This document shows, one piece after another, positions 25,394-34,185 of a stretch of DNA of 64,000 nucleotides. Numbering within the stretch: position 1 is the first letter of the stretch; each line of letters begins with the position of its first letter. The stretch covers positions 62,001 to 126,000 of the forward strand of contig JBMHBP010000009.1 in the NCBI GenBank assembly GCA_049890295.1. Direction: 5' to 3'. The stretch comes from GCA-2862585 sp049890295 (GTDB lineage: Bacteria; Bacteroidota; Bacteroidia; Flavobacteriales; UBA7312). The notes under the pieces are model-generated. The model searched no databases. It was not told where the DNA came from and saw only the letters and a program-made list of their open reading frames with translations. A program made the translations under genes and the position numbers.

Positions 25394-27075
25394 CGAACAA
25401 GTTTTTTGTACTTTATTCGAGTAGGTCCAACATCTCCTAAGCGTTTTTTTCTATTCTCCTCATAATCACTATATCCGCCTTCAAAGAAGTAAACTTGAGA
25501 GTCTCCTTCAAAAGCTAAAATATGAGTACAGACTCGATCTAAAAACCATCTGTCATGCGAAATAATAACCGCACAACCTCCAAAATTTTCTAAACCTTCT
25601 TCCAGAGCTCTTAAGGTGTTGACATCCAAATCGTTTGTTGGCTCATCTAATAACAAAACATTACCTTCCTCTCTAAGTGTCATAGCTAAATGCAAACGAT
25701 TACGCTCGCCACCAGAAAGCACTCCTACTTTTTTATTTTGATCTGAACCCTGAAAATTAAACTTGGCAACGTATGAGCGTGAATTAACTTTTTTTCCTGC
25801 TACCTCCAATAACTCATTACCGCTAGTAATTTGCTCCCAAATAGTTTTCTCAGGATCAATATCAGCATGCTGTTGATCTACGTAAGAAACCTTAACGGTT
25901 TCTCCTATTGAAAATGAACCTGAATCAGCCTCTTCCTTACCCATTATCATTCTAAATAATGTAGTTTTACCTGCACCATTCGGTCCTACTATTCCAACAA
26001 TTCCAGCTGGAGGTAATTTAAAATTCAAGTCTTCATATAAAAGCTTCTCACCAAAGGCTTTTGATACAGAAGAAGCCTCAATCACATGAGTTCCTAAACG
26101 TGGACCAGCAGGTATATATAATTCTATTTTTTCCTCCTGTTGTTTATTTTCTTCACTTACTAACTTATCATAATTACTTAAACGTGCTTTAGACTTTGAT
26201 TGCCGCCCTTTGGGACTCATACGAACCCATTCTAACTCCCTTTCTAATGTTTTTCTGCGTTTACTGGCTTGTTTTTCCTCCTGAGCTAATCGTTTAGATT
26301 TTTGATCTAACCAGGATGAATAATTTCCTTTCCAAGGGATACCTTCTCCTCTGTCAAGCTCTAAGATCCAACCAGCTACGTTGTCTAAAAAATACCTATC
26401 GTGTGTAATGGCTATAACTGTTCCCTTATATTGTTGTAAATGTTGCTCTAACCAATGCACAGATTCAGCATCTAAATGGTTGGTTGGCTCATCCAATAAT
26501 AAAATATCTGGTTCTTTAAGAAGTAATCTACATAAGGCTACTCTACGTTTCTCTCCTCCAGAAAGAACGGAGATTAGTTTATCACTTTCTGGACAACGTA
26601 ATGCATCCATAGCAATATTTAGCTTTGTTTCTAAATCCCAGGCACCAGCAGCATCTATTTTATCTTGTAACTCGCCCTGTTTTGCCATTAATTTCTCCAT
26701 CTTATCAGCATCTTCGTAAACCTCTGGTAAAGCGAACTGGTTATTGATGTCATTATACTCAGCAATTAAGTCTACAGCTTCTTGCATACCTTCTTTAACC
26801 ACATCCAAAACAGTTTTGGTTTGGTCCATTTCAGGTTCTTGAGCCAAAAAACCTATATCATGATCTTTTGAAAAATGAACATCCCCTTGATATGACTTGT
26901 CTATACCAGCAATAATTTTCAGAAGTGTAGACTTTCCTGAACCATTCAAGCCAATGATACCAATTTTAGCCCCATAAAAAAAAGATAAATGAATGTCTTT
27001 AAGAACTTGTTTATTATTAGAAGGGAAAGTTTTACTTACCCTATTCATAGAGAATATGATTTGCTGGTCTGACAT
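25390..27075 (-). CDS. ettA: Energy-dependent translational throttle protein EttA (ABC-F)
   Basis: An ABC-F ATPase that binds the ribosomal E site and gates elongation according to energy state. The 561 residues carry two ABC domains with Walker A GLNGSGKST (near residue 41) and GPNGAGKTT (near residue 360). Signatures are LSGGEKRRVALCRLLL and LSGGERNRLHLAMTL, with Walker B LLLDEPTNHLD and LLLDEPTNDLD. The intervening linker contains the EttA arm-type insert and RMSPKGRQSKSKARLSNYDKL. It has no transmembrane region. Length and the GKNYSSWLDQK-like segment (WKGNYSSWLDQKSKRLAQEE) fit EttA rather than Uup. Confidence 0.95.
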   Translation of the reverse strand: MSDQQIIFSMNRVSKTFPSNNKQVLKDIHLSFFYGAKIGIIGLNGSGKSTLLKIIAGIDKSYQGDVHFSKDHDIGFLAQEPEMDQTKTVLDVVKEGMQEAVDLIAEYNDINNQFALPEVYEDADKMEKLMAKQGELQDKIDAAGAWDLETKLNIAMDALRCPESDKLISVLSGGEKRRVALCRLLLKEPDILLLDEPTNHLDAESVHWLEQHLQQYKGTVIAITHDRYFLDNVAGWILELDRGEGIPWKGNYSSWLDQKSKRLAQEEKQASKRRKTLERELEWVRMSPKGRQSKSKARLSNYDKLVSEENKQQEEKIELYIPAGPRLGTHVIEASSVSKAFGEKLLYEDLNFKLPPAGIVGIVGPNGAGKTTLFRMIMGKEEADSGSFSIGETVKVSYVDQQHADIDPEKTIWEQITSGNELLEVAGKKVNSRSYVAKFNFQGSDQNKKVGVLSGGERNRLHLAMTLREEGNVLLLDEPTNDLDVNTLRALEEGLENFGGCAVIISHDRWFLDRVCTHILAFEGDSQVYFFEGGYSDYEENRKKRLGDVGPTRIKYKKLVR

Positions 27076-27150
27076 TGGTTAAAATTTGTTGCTAATATCG
27101 TTAATTTACAGTTATTTGATAGCGTAATTTTAAATAGATTTAAACACAGA

Positions 27151-27744
27151 ATGTACGCAGTAAAAAAAAGATGCCAATGGTGTCTCTCTAACCAAAAAAT
27201 GATTCAATATCATGACAATGAATGGGGAGTACCTTTAAATGATGATGATAAATGGTTCGAATATATTCTACTAGAGAGCTTTCAAGCAGGATTAAGTTGG
27301 CAAATTATCTTATCTAAAAGAGATGGGTTTAGACAAGCTTTTCACCAGTTTGATGTCAACAAAGTGGCTCAAATGTCTGAAGTTGATATTGAACGACTGA
27401 AAGACTCCAAAAATATAGTGAGAAATACATTAAAAATAAAAGCAACAATAAATAACGCTAAAGCTTTTATTTCTATTCAAAAAGAGTTTGGTAGTTTTAA
27501 TAAATACATATGGTCATTTACTGATAATAAAGTAATCCATAACGAATTTGAAAATATAGCTGATATACCTACTAAAACAACTTTATCAGATAAAGTCAGT
27601 AAAGAATTGATTGCTAGAGGATTTAAATTTGTGGGCAGTACTATTTGTTATGCTTTTTTACAAGCGAGTGGAATTATAAATGATCATAGTACGGATTGTT
27701 TCAGATATAAGGAAATCAAAACTATTAAATTCTTAGATGTTTAG
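27151..27744 (+). CDS. tag: DNA-3-methyladenine glycosylase I
   Basis: Base-excision repair enzyme that removes 3-methyladenine. The 197 residues show the Tag family signature: zinc ligands C8 (KKRCQW), H21 (QYHDNEWGVP), H179 and C183 (NDHSTDCF), and the helix-hairpin-helix core LLESFQAGLSWQIILSKRDG. The YAFLQASGIIND segment lies between. An additional Cys11 is present beside C8. A near-consensus -7 box (TAGATTTA, 27135-27142) lies nine bases before the ATG, so the message may have almost no leader. Confidence 0.95.
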   Translation: MYAVKKRCQWCLSNQKMIQYHDNEWGVPLNDDDKWFEYILLESFQAGLSWQIILSKRDGFRQAFHQFDVNKVAQMSEVDIERLKDSKNIVRNTLKIKATINNAKAFISIQKEFGSFNKYIWSFTDNKVIHNEFENIADIPTKTTLSDKVSKELIARGFKFVGSTICYAFLQASGIINDHSTDCFRYKEIKTIKFLDV

Positions 27745-27754
27745 CTTTTATTCG

Positions 27755-27762
27755 TAGATTTG
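27755..27762 (+). promoter_or_regulatory. -7 box of the peroxiredoxin gene
   Basis: TAGATTTG matches TAnnTTTG exactly. It predicts a leader of about 22 nt rich in A (ATAAACAAACAAAAT) before ATG at 27790. It overlaps an in-frame TTG at 27760, which argues against that TTG as a start. Confidence 0.65.
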
Positions 27763-27789
27763 CACCCTGAATTCATAAACAAACAAAAT

Positions 27790-28419
27790 ATGGTATTAGT
27801 AGGAAAAAAAGCTCCACATTTCAGCACTAAAGCTGTTGTAAACGGTGGTGAAATAATTGATGGTTTCTCTCTCGATCAATTTATTGGTAAAAAACACGTG
27901 TTGTTTTTCTTTTACCCAAAAGACTTCACATTCGTATGTCCATCAGAACTTCATGCTTTTCAAGCTAAACTTGATGAGTTTAAAGCTAAAGGTGTTGAAG
28001 TAATAGCATGCTCTACAGACACTCCTGAAAGTCACTGGGGTTGGTTACAAGTTGAAAAAAATAATGGCGGTATTAAGGGTATTACTTACCCTATTGTTGC
28101 TGACGTAGCAAAAACTGTAGCTGAAAACTTTGGTGTACTAGCTGGTGATTATTTCATCAATGAAAATGATGAATTAGAAGCTGATGGTCCAATGATTGCT
28201 TACAGAGGGTTATTTTTAATTGATAAAGAAGGTGTTGTACAACATCAAATTGTAAATAATTTCCCACTAGGTAGAAACGTTGACGAAGCTCTTAGAATGG
28301 TCGATGCTTTACAACATCATGAGGAAGAGGGTGAAGTATGCCCTGCTAACTGGGAGAAAGGAAAAGATGCTATGAAGGAAAACTTCGCAGGCGTCGCAGA
28401 CTATTTGTCTAAACATTAA
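27790..28419 (+). CDS. 2-Cys peroxiredoxin (AhpC/Prx1 type)
   Basis: Thiol peroxidase that reduces hydrogen peroxide and organic peroxides. From ATG 27790 it has 210 codons including stop. The peroxidatic cysteine is C50 in DFTFVCPSELHAFQ and the resolving cysteine is C184 in GEVCPANW, as in typical dimeric 2-Cys Prx. The GGxG-type and YF-type sensitivity motifs of eukaryotic Prx were not clearly seen. A longer reading from TTG 27760 is rejected because it begins inside the promoter. A strong hairpin terminator follows within 20 bases. Confidence 0.95.
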   Translation: MVLVGKKAPHFSTKAVVNGGEIIDGFSLDQFIGKKHVLFFFYPKDFTFVCPSELHAFQAKLDEFKAKGVEVIACSTDTPESHWGWLQVEKNNGGIKGITYPIVADVAKTVAENFGVLAGDYFINENDELEADGPMIAYRGLFLIDKEGVVQHQIVNNFPLGRNVDEALRMVDALQHHEEEGEVCPANWEKGKDAMKENFAGVADYLSKH

Positions 28420-28438
28420 TAAAATACATACTTTATTG

Positions 28439-28472
28439 AAAAAGCCCTTGCTAATCGCTCGGGCTTTTTTTT
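28439..28472. terminator. Bidirectional terminator between peroxiredoxin and phosphohexomutase genes
   Basis: The arms AAAAGCCC and GGGCTTTT flank a 13-base loop, followed by a run of eight T. The A-run on the other side makes it work for both convergent genes; the leftward stop codon lies in its T-run. Confidence 0.8.
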
Positions 28473-29856
28473 ATTTTAAAAGGTCATTATGTACTTTTTT
28501 GAGGATGTCAAAGCATTTGGCTTGATTTGCCGCCTCGGCATAGGTTCTTAAGACGGGCTCAGTACCTGAAGGTCGTATCATCACCCAGCTGTCTTGGTCA
28601 AAATAGAATTTGAATCCATCTATTGTTTCTGTTTTTACAATTGGCATATCACCAAAAGCGGTATAAATACCTTTATTGCAATTTTCAATTATTTGTAATT
28701 TCTGCTCTTCTTTCAAATGTAAATCAATACGTTCAAAAGCAAACTTCCCTACTATATCGTAAACTTCATGTATCAAATCATCTAAGCTTTTTCCTGTTTT
28801 TGCCATATATTCCCAAATGACCAATCCCATCCAAATTCCATCACGTTCTGGAATATGTCCTTTTATAGAAACACCACCCGATTCCTCACCACCAAGTAAA
28901 CAATCTTCTTTCAACATTACTCCAGCAACGTGCTTAAATCCAACTTTTACAATTTCGTGCTCAAGACCATAAAATTTACACATTTGAGCAACCTTTACAG
29001 AACATGAAAAAGCAGTAACTACCTTTCCACTTAATCCTTTATATTTTACTAAATAATGAATGAGTAATAATATGATATGGTGTGAATCTATAAATTCACC
29101 TTTAGCATTGTATAGTCCAATCCTATCGGCGTCTCCATCAGTGGCAAGACCACAATCTATTTTACCAGACTCCTTGATATAATTTGAAAACTCAATTAGA
29201 TTTCTATGTATGGGTTCAGGAGCTGTACCTTTAAACCCTGGATTATCTGAACAGTGAAATAAAGTTGTTTGAGGTAATAATTTTGGTACTGCCTCTCTTC
29301 CCGCACCATACATAGCATCATAACCAAGCTTCAAGTCGGAATGACGAATAGCATCAAGATCAAATGAATTTTCTGCCTTATCTAAATACAATTGAGTGAA
29401 ATCTGAAATTGTTACACCATCTAATGTCAAATCATCCAATTTTAAGCTATGTTCGTCTGGAATTAGATCTTCAACAGCTTGAATATCATCTGGTAAAAGT
29501 GGGCCGCCAAAGTTTCCCTTTAGCTTATAACCGCTATAATCAGCTGGATTGTGACTGGCTGTTATAACGACTCCTAAATCTGCTTTATGTTCTACTACTG
29601 CTAATGATAGCATTGGCGTAGTTACAAATCGATCAGCAATAATAACCTTAACGTCAAGATGGTTTAATACCTTTGCGGTAGTTTCAGTAAACAATTTTCC
29701 ACCGAATCTGCAATCATGTCCTATGACAACTGAAGGGTCAACAAAATTGGCTTTTAACCAGTGAGCTACTCCAACACTCACTCTAGCTACATTTTCAACT
29801 GTATATTCCTTAGCAATGATTGCTCTCCAACCATCTGTTCCAAATTTAATTTTCAT
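28471..29856 (-). CDS. Phosphoglucomutase/phosphomannomutase family protein
   Basis: Alpha-D-phosphohexomutase that interconverts hexose 1- and 6-phosphates for cell-envelope sugars. The 461 residues hold the active-site phosphoserine loop VITASHNPADYSGYK, the metal loop LATDGDADRIG, the sugar-binding loop GGEESGGVSIKGH, and the phosphate-binding loop MIRPSGTEPVLRTY. The start of the protein, KFGTDGWRAIIAKEYT, is typical of this bacterial subgroup. Glucose or mannose preference cannot be told. It is the last gene of the dapF operon, three bases after mltG. Confidence 0.92.
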   Translation of the reverse strand: MKIKFGTDGWRAIIAKEYTVENVARVSVGVAHWLKANFVDPSVVIGHDCRFGGKLFTETTAKVLNHLDVKVIIADRFVTTPMLSLAVVEHKADLGVVITASHNPADYSGYKLKGNFGGPLLPDDIQAVEDLIPDEHSLKLDDLTLDGVTISDFTQLYLDKAENSFDLDAIRHSDLKLGYDAMYGAGREAVPKLLPQTTLFHCSDNPGFKGTAPEPIHRNLIEFSNYIKESGKIDCGLATDGDADRIGLYNAKGEFIDSHHIILLLIHYLVKYKGLSGKVVTAFSCSVKVAQMCKFYGLEHEIVKVGFKHVAGVMLKEDCLLGGEESGGVSIKGHIPERDGIWMGLVIWEYMAKTGKSLDDLIHEVYDIVGKFAFERIDLHLKEEQKLQIIENCNKGIYTAFGDMPIVKTETIDGFKFYFDQDSWVMIRPSGTEPVLRTYAEAANQAKCFDILKKVHNDLLK

Positions 29857-29859
29857 TCT

Positions 29860-30915
29860 TTATCGTTTTATATTTCTCTCGTTCAAGGCTTTTCTATAGC
29901 GGCTTGCATTAGCATAATGCTGAACTGCATTTTTGGCAAAACTATGATATCCTGAAAAATCTTCTTTTGCACACATATATAAATAATCGTTGGGCTGATA
30001 ATTTAATACAGCATCTATAACTTGAATTGAAGGTAATGAAATAGGCCCAATTGGTAAGCCTTTATACTTATAAGTATTGTAGGGCGAATCTATTTTCAAG
30101 TCTTTTTTCAGAACTCTTCGTATAGTAAAATCTCCTTTGGCAAATACGACAGTTGGATCTGATTGTAATTTCATTCCTTTTCTCAATCTATTAAGATATA
30201 ATCCAGCTATTATAGGTTGTTCATCTTTTCGGTAAGACTCTTTCTCTACTATGGACGCTAATGTAGTCACTTCATCTGGGGTTAGTTTTAAAGCCTTTGC
30301 TTTTGCTTTTCTTGAATCGTTCCAAAAGTGATGATGTTCTGCTACCATTCTAGATAAAAAACTCTCAACAGGAGTATTCCAATAAAACTCATAAGTATTT
30401 GGAATAAATAAAGAACTGACTGTAAATGCATTCAAACCAACTGTATTTAAAAAAGTCGAGTCTAACATAGATTCCAAAATTTCTAGTGAATCAAGTTCAA
30501 TTTGTTGAGCTATTTTTCCTGCAAGTTCTTCTTTAGTACGAATAGAATTGAAAACAACATTTATAGGAGTCTGTCTTCCAGACCTAAGAAGATTAACCAA
30601 CTCATTGTTATTCATGCCATCTTTAATTAAATAGCGTCCTGATTTTATTGCAAAATCATTGTATTTTTTTCGTTCTGCAATCCAAACAAATGAGGAAGAA
30701 TTTACAATCGCTCCTTTGTCTATCAATAATTGTAAAACGTCGTCAAAACTTGCTCCAGTAGGTATGTCTACAAAGACATCTTTATCTGTATTTAAAGATA
30801 CATTTGGTTGATATATTTTACCATAAAAAACTGAGGCCGTGATTAATCCGCTGATGAAAAACACTCCAATCAAACTCCATATAAACTTATACATAAATCC
30901 TTTTCGTTTTGTCAT
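29860..30915 (-). CDS. mltG: Endolytic murein transglycosylase MltG
   Basis: Inner-membrane lytic transglycosylase that cuts nascent glycan strands and sets their length. The 351 residues have a cytoplasmic tip, one transmembrane helix (about 10-30), a LysM-like segment (about 45-110) and the YceG catalytic domain. The catalytic Glu is in TTLASIVEKESYRKDEQP, followed by YLNRLRKGMKLQSDPTV and NTYKYKGLPIGPISLPS. It overlaps the upstream cytochrome gene by four bases and is followed by the phosphohexomutase gene. This places murein remodelling next to DAP synthesis in one operon. Confidence 0.95.
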   Translation of the reverse strand: MTKRKGFMYKFIWSLIGVFFISGLITASVFYGKIYQPNVSLNTDKDVFVDIPTGASFDDVLQLLIDKGAIVNSSSFVWIAERKKYNDFAIKSGRYLIKDGMNNNELVNLLRSGRQTPINVVFNSIRTKEELAGKIAQQIELDSLEILESMLDSTFLNTVGLNAFTVSSLFIPNTYEFYWNTPVESFLSRMVAEHHHFWNDSRKAKAKALKLTPDEVTTLASIVEKESYRKDEQPIIAGLYLNRLRKGMKLQSDPTVVFAKGDFTIRRVLKKDLKIDSPYNTYKYKGLPIGPISLPSIQVIDAVLNYQPNDYLYMCAKEDFSGYHSFAKNAVQHYANASRYRKALNERNIKR

Positions 30916-32777
30916 CGCAATCTACCCATTAACTCATTTATTTTATTGTTTTTTGGGTCTAATTCTATAATTTGCTCCAAATATAACTTTCCTTCTTTTA
31001 TATTTCCTTGGAAAAGGTATAAACTTGCCATATTGGTAAGTGTTTGTATGTGTTTTGGGTTTAATGATAAGGCTTCATTATAGCAGGACAATGCATCATC
31101 AAGCTCTCCTTTTTTAAATAAAATAAATCCTAAATTACACCATGCTTGTTCATTTTTAGAAAATTCACTTAATATAAATCGATATTCTTTTTCAGCCATA
31201 GTATAGTTGTCTTTACTGGAGTAAAAATCAGCTAATTTCAATCTAAAATCTATGACATATGGCGCTAGTTCTGTTGCCCTTAAATAAAAATCAATGGCAT
31301 TTGGAGATTGAAGTTTTTCAAAAGCAAAAGCAATTCTGTAGGCCGTCCAAGCATCTTCGTTTGTATATGATGGTTGATTTAATCTTTGTAAAATATTATC
31401 AAACGATTTTACTGTATTTACAACAGAGTTGAAATCTTTTTTTAAATAATACAGATGAATTCTTTCTTTAAAAGAGGTATTTAAATCTATGTTATTTAAT
31501 ATGATTTGAGCGGAATCTAAATAGTAATTCAATCCATCAAATTTCTCAAATTGATAAAGATATGCCTTAGCTCTAATTAGTTTTGAAGGATTAGAGTTGT
31601 TGACTGCTTTCAATCCTATAAATTGCCCTTTTGTTGAAATACTATCACCTTTATTGTTATGAACTGCTATCTTGTGATCATGAATAGTAACATGGGGGAT
31701 ATCAAGTGTACCTGAAGTTGGCATATGACAAGAAACACAATCTTTATTTTCACTGTTCATAACATGCTGATCTGTACAATCACTATGACAAGACAAACAT
31801 TTATTATTAAAAAAGTTAGGCTGTGTCTTTTGAACAGAATGATGTGGATTGTGACAGGTTATACAATTCATTTCCGAGTTATTGAAACATTCACTTTGCT
31901 TTAATCTATCTACGTGAGAAGCCATTATAAAAGTATTGTCGTCCTGAAAACGTGGTACAAATACAGTCATAATTTCAGATAATTCCATCCCTGGTTTAAA
32001 GTCGAAAAAACTTTTTCCCTGAGATAAAACAGTGTTGCCTTGTAAATGGCAACGCATACAGATTTGAAACTGAGCTTCAAGACTTAATTTTTTTGGATTT
32101 ACGATTGAATAGTCAATGTGCTTTGAGGTATCAACAATTTCTCCAGAAAGCATTCGTTGAACATGTAATTCACCAGGCCCATGACAGCGTTCACAGTCGA
32201 TACCGTGTGGTACATGATTGTATTTATTTTCTGAGCCCATCACAAAGTCTGGCATTGCATTGTGACACGACATGCATTCTAATCCTATTGCTCTTGAAAA
32301 TCGGCTATTATTTCCGTTTTCATAACCAGGTGGTAAATTTAAATAACCCTCTTGGGTGTAAAAAGTAAATGGCATTTGGTGTACATATCCATTTTCTTGC
32401 CAAAGATGAGAATTTGTATGATGACCTGAGCCAATTATATAATCAACATCTTCAACTCGTTCATGAGCTTCATACATTTCTTTCAAATACAGTACACTAT
32501 CCTGCCAATAAGGAAAATAGCTATATCCACTGAATGAGTCTGTTAATAAAGAATTTGAATGAAACAGAGCTTGACTATTTTGAGGTAGGGCAGCTTTTAA
32601 AGACTTTCCCATTCCCGTCTCTACGTAAGTTTGATATATATCATAATGACATGACATGCAACTTTCTATTCCTACATATTTAACAGTGTCATTATGGTTG
32701 TGATAATAAACATAGGGTTCTACCTTGTTCTTACAACTAATAAAAAAAATACCAACAACAAATAATATTAGCCGCAC
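30912..32777 (-). CDS. Seven-heme c-type cytochrome fused to TPR repeats, lipoprotein
   Basis: A 621-residue exported electron-transfer protein. The N-terminus is a short lipoprotein signal with predicted lipidated Cys15 (GIFFISC). Seven CXXCH heme sites start at residues 40, 168, 195, 240, 305, 327 and 347. The segment YIIGSGHHTNSHLW between hemes 1 and 2 is typical of cytochrome c554-like multiheme proteins fused to TPRs. From about residue 400 the protein is helical, with clear TPR units near the C-terminus (EQAWCNLGFILFKKGELDDA, then QTLTNMASLYLFQGNIKEG). The partner and substrate are unknown. It overlaps the GNAT gene by ten bases and mltG by four. Confidence 0.9.
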   Translation of the reverse strand: MRLILFVVGIFFISCKNKVEPYVYYHNHNDTVKYVGIESCMSCHYDIYQTYVETGMGKSLKAALPQNSQALFHSNSLLTDSFSGYSYFPYWQDSVLYLKEMYEAHERVEDVDYIIGSGHHTNSHLWQENGYVHQMPFTFYTQEGYLNLPPGYENGNNSRFSRAIGLECMSCHNAMPDFVMGSENKYNHVPHGIDCERCHGPGELHVQRMLSGEIVDTSKHIDYSIVNPKKLSLEAQFQICMRCHLQGNTVLSQGKSFFDFKPGMELSEIMTVFVPRFQDDNTFIMASHVDRLKQSECFNNSEMNCITCHNPHHSVQKTQPNFFNNKCLSCHSDCTDQHVMNSENKDCVSCHMPTSGTLDIPHVTIHDHKIAVHNNKGDSISTKGQFIGLKAVNNSNPSKLIRAKAYLYQFEKFDGLNYYLDSAQIILNNIDLNTSFKERIHLYYLKKDFNSVVNTVKSFDNILQRLNQPSYTNEDAWTAYRIAFAFEKLQSPNAIDFYLRATELAPYVIDFRLKLADFYSSKDNYTMAEKEYRFILSEFSKNEQAWCNLGFILFKKGELDDALSCYNEALSLNPKHIQTLTNMASLYLFQGNIKEGKLYLEQIIELDPKNNKINELMGRLR

Positions 32778-33283
32778 AATCTTTGAAATAATAATTCATC
32801 TTCCCATCCTTCAGGAGTTTTATTCCATTTCTTTTTTACTCCCACTATTACAAAATCTAAGGCACTGAACAAATTAATACTGGCATTGTTACGAGCGGAA
32901 ATATTACAATAGATTAGGTTCAGATGAAGAATATTAAATGCATAATCTAGAACTATGTTGAGAGCTTCTTTAGCATAACCTTTTCTTCTATGCGTATCTT
33001 CAACTATCCAAATTCCAATGCCTGCTCTCAAATGAAAAGGATCAAAATCAAAAAGCTCAATAGTACCAATAGGAATTTTATTAATTTCTATTATCAAACG
33101 AAGTTGTTTAGTAATAAAAATATCCTGATGAGCATTTTCTAAATACCTCGATAAGGTATGTTTAGAAAAAGGTGAAAAAGTCTGACTAACTTTCCATATA
33201 TTTTGATCGTTTTCCCAATTATAAATAAGGTTTAAATCGGATGGCTCTAAAGCCCTTAACACTAAATTTTCACCTCTTAGCAT
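32768..33283 (-). CDS. GNAT family N-acetyltransferase (RimJ/RimL-like)
   Basis: A 171-residue acetyl-CoA-dependent acyltransferase. It begins LRGENLVLRALEPSDLNLIYNWEND, as in the RimJ/SpeG-like group, and has the acetyl-CoA loop in VEDTHRRKGYAKEALN and the C-terminal ARNNASINLFSALDF motif. The acceptor may be a protein N-terminus, polyamine or other amine; the sequence does not tell. It overlaps dapF by seven bases and the cytochrome gene by ten, so it is translated as part of the operon. Confidence 0.9.
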   Translation of the reverse strand: MLRGENLVLRALEPSDLNLIYNWENDQNIWKVSQTFSPFSKHTLSRYLENAHQDIFITKQLRLIIEINKIPIGTIELFDFDPFHLRAGIGIWIVEDTHRRKGYAKEALNIVLDYAFNILHLNLIYCNISARNNASINLFSALDFVIVGVKKKWNKTPEGWEDELLFQRLCG

Positions 33284-34050
33284 ACAATTTCTCCTTTAAA
33301 AACACATTGATAAGGACCTGAAAGATAAATATTTTTAAAATGCCTTTCTTTCTCAAAATTGACTAATAACATTCCTCCTTTAACCTTAACTGGAATAGAA
33401 TTCAGTTGAATTAACCCTTTAGTATAGGTGGATAAGGCACAAGCAACCGCACCTGTACCACATGCTAATGTCTCTGCTTCTACCCCTCTTTCATATGTTC
33501 TGATTGAAATACCAAAGTTGTTCAACTCAACAAAATTGACATTGGTTCCCTCCTTTGTGAAACGATTATTGTATCTGATGGCCTGACCCATTGATAACAA
33601 GTCTATCTCATCGATGTTTTTTACAAATTTTACATAATGAGGTGAACCAGTATCAAGGAAAAAATAATCCTCTCCTATTTCAATTTGATTAACATTACTC
33701 ATTTGAATACATACTTTATCTTCAAACCACTTAGCATGATGAGGGCCATCAAAAGCTAAAAAATGACATTCTGATTCAAAGATATTGAGTTGTTTAGCAA
33801 AATCAACTACACATCTCGAGCCATTGCCACACATTGAACTCAGATTACCATCAGCATTAAAATATAACATCTCAAAATCATATTTATCATGATTATTCAG
33901 TAATATTAATCCATCAGCACCTATTCCAATTCTTCTATTACATAATGTATTAATCAACTGAGTGTTAGAACAATCAAAATCGACCAGCCGATTATCTATG
34001 ATAATAAAATCATTACCAGCTCCTTGGTACTTAGAAAATGATATTTTCAT
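33277..34050 (-). CDS. dapF: Diaminopimelate epimerase
   Basis: Converts LL-DAP to meso-DAP, the lysine precursor and peptidoglycan cross-linker, by a two-cysteine mechanism. The 257 residues contain the start KYQGAGNDFIIIDNR, the first active cysteine in MCGNGSRC, the second in ETLACGTGAVACA, and the ERGVEAETLACG context. It opens the five-gene leftward operon. An exact -7 box ends five bases before the ATG, so the operon mRNA is predicted to be leaderless. Confidence 0.96.
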   Translation of the reverse strand: MKISFSKYQGAGNDFIIIDNRLVDFDCSNTQLINTLCNRRIGIGADGLILLNNHDKYDFEMLYFNADGNLSSMCGNGSRCVVDFAKQLNIFESECHFLAFDGPHHAKWFEDKVCIQMSNVNQIEIGEDYFFLDTGSPHYVKFVKNIDEIDLLSMGQAIRYNNRFTKEGTNVNFVELNNFGISIRTYERGVEAETLACGTGAVACALSTYTKGLIQLNSIPVKVKGGMLLVNFEKERHFKNIYLSGPYQCVFKGEIVC

Positions 34051-34054
34051 ATGT

Positions 34055-34062
34055 CAAATTTA
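34055..34062 (-). promoter_or_regulatory. -7 box of the dapF operon
   Basis: TAAATTTG on the minus strand is an exact TAnnTTTG match whose final G is five bases before the dapF ATG. That spacing would put the transcription start at or next to the start codon. Confidence 0.6.
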
Positions 34063-34133
34063 ACTAATGCAATTCAAAAAATGAAGATTCATCAATTTTA
34101 TATACAATTATTAGTATGAAAGATTCAAAAATG

Positions 34134-34141
34134 TAAATTTG
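34134..34141 (+). promoter_or_regulatory. -7 box of gap
   Basis: TAAATTTG is an exact TAnnTTTG match 45 bases before the GTG start, predicting a leader of about 38 nt rich in A. Confidence 0.6.
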
Positions 34142-34185
34142 CTCACAAATACAACAAAGTCAAGTCGAATTAAAAAACTAAAAAA

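Noticed and set aside
25390..27075. EttA as the missing GldA ATPase or an antibiotic-resistance ABC-F
   Set aside because: It has two ABC domains and the translation-factor linker of EttA; GldA is a single-domain transporter ATPase, and no resistance-type arm is evident.
27760..27789. TTG start for the peroxiredoxin giving ten extra residues
   Set aside because: The TTG lies inside an exact -7 promoter box, and the extra residues do not belong to the family; ATG 27790 is the normal start.
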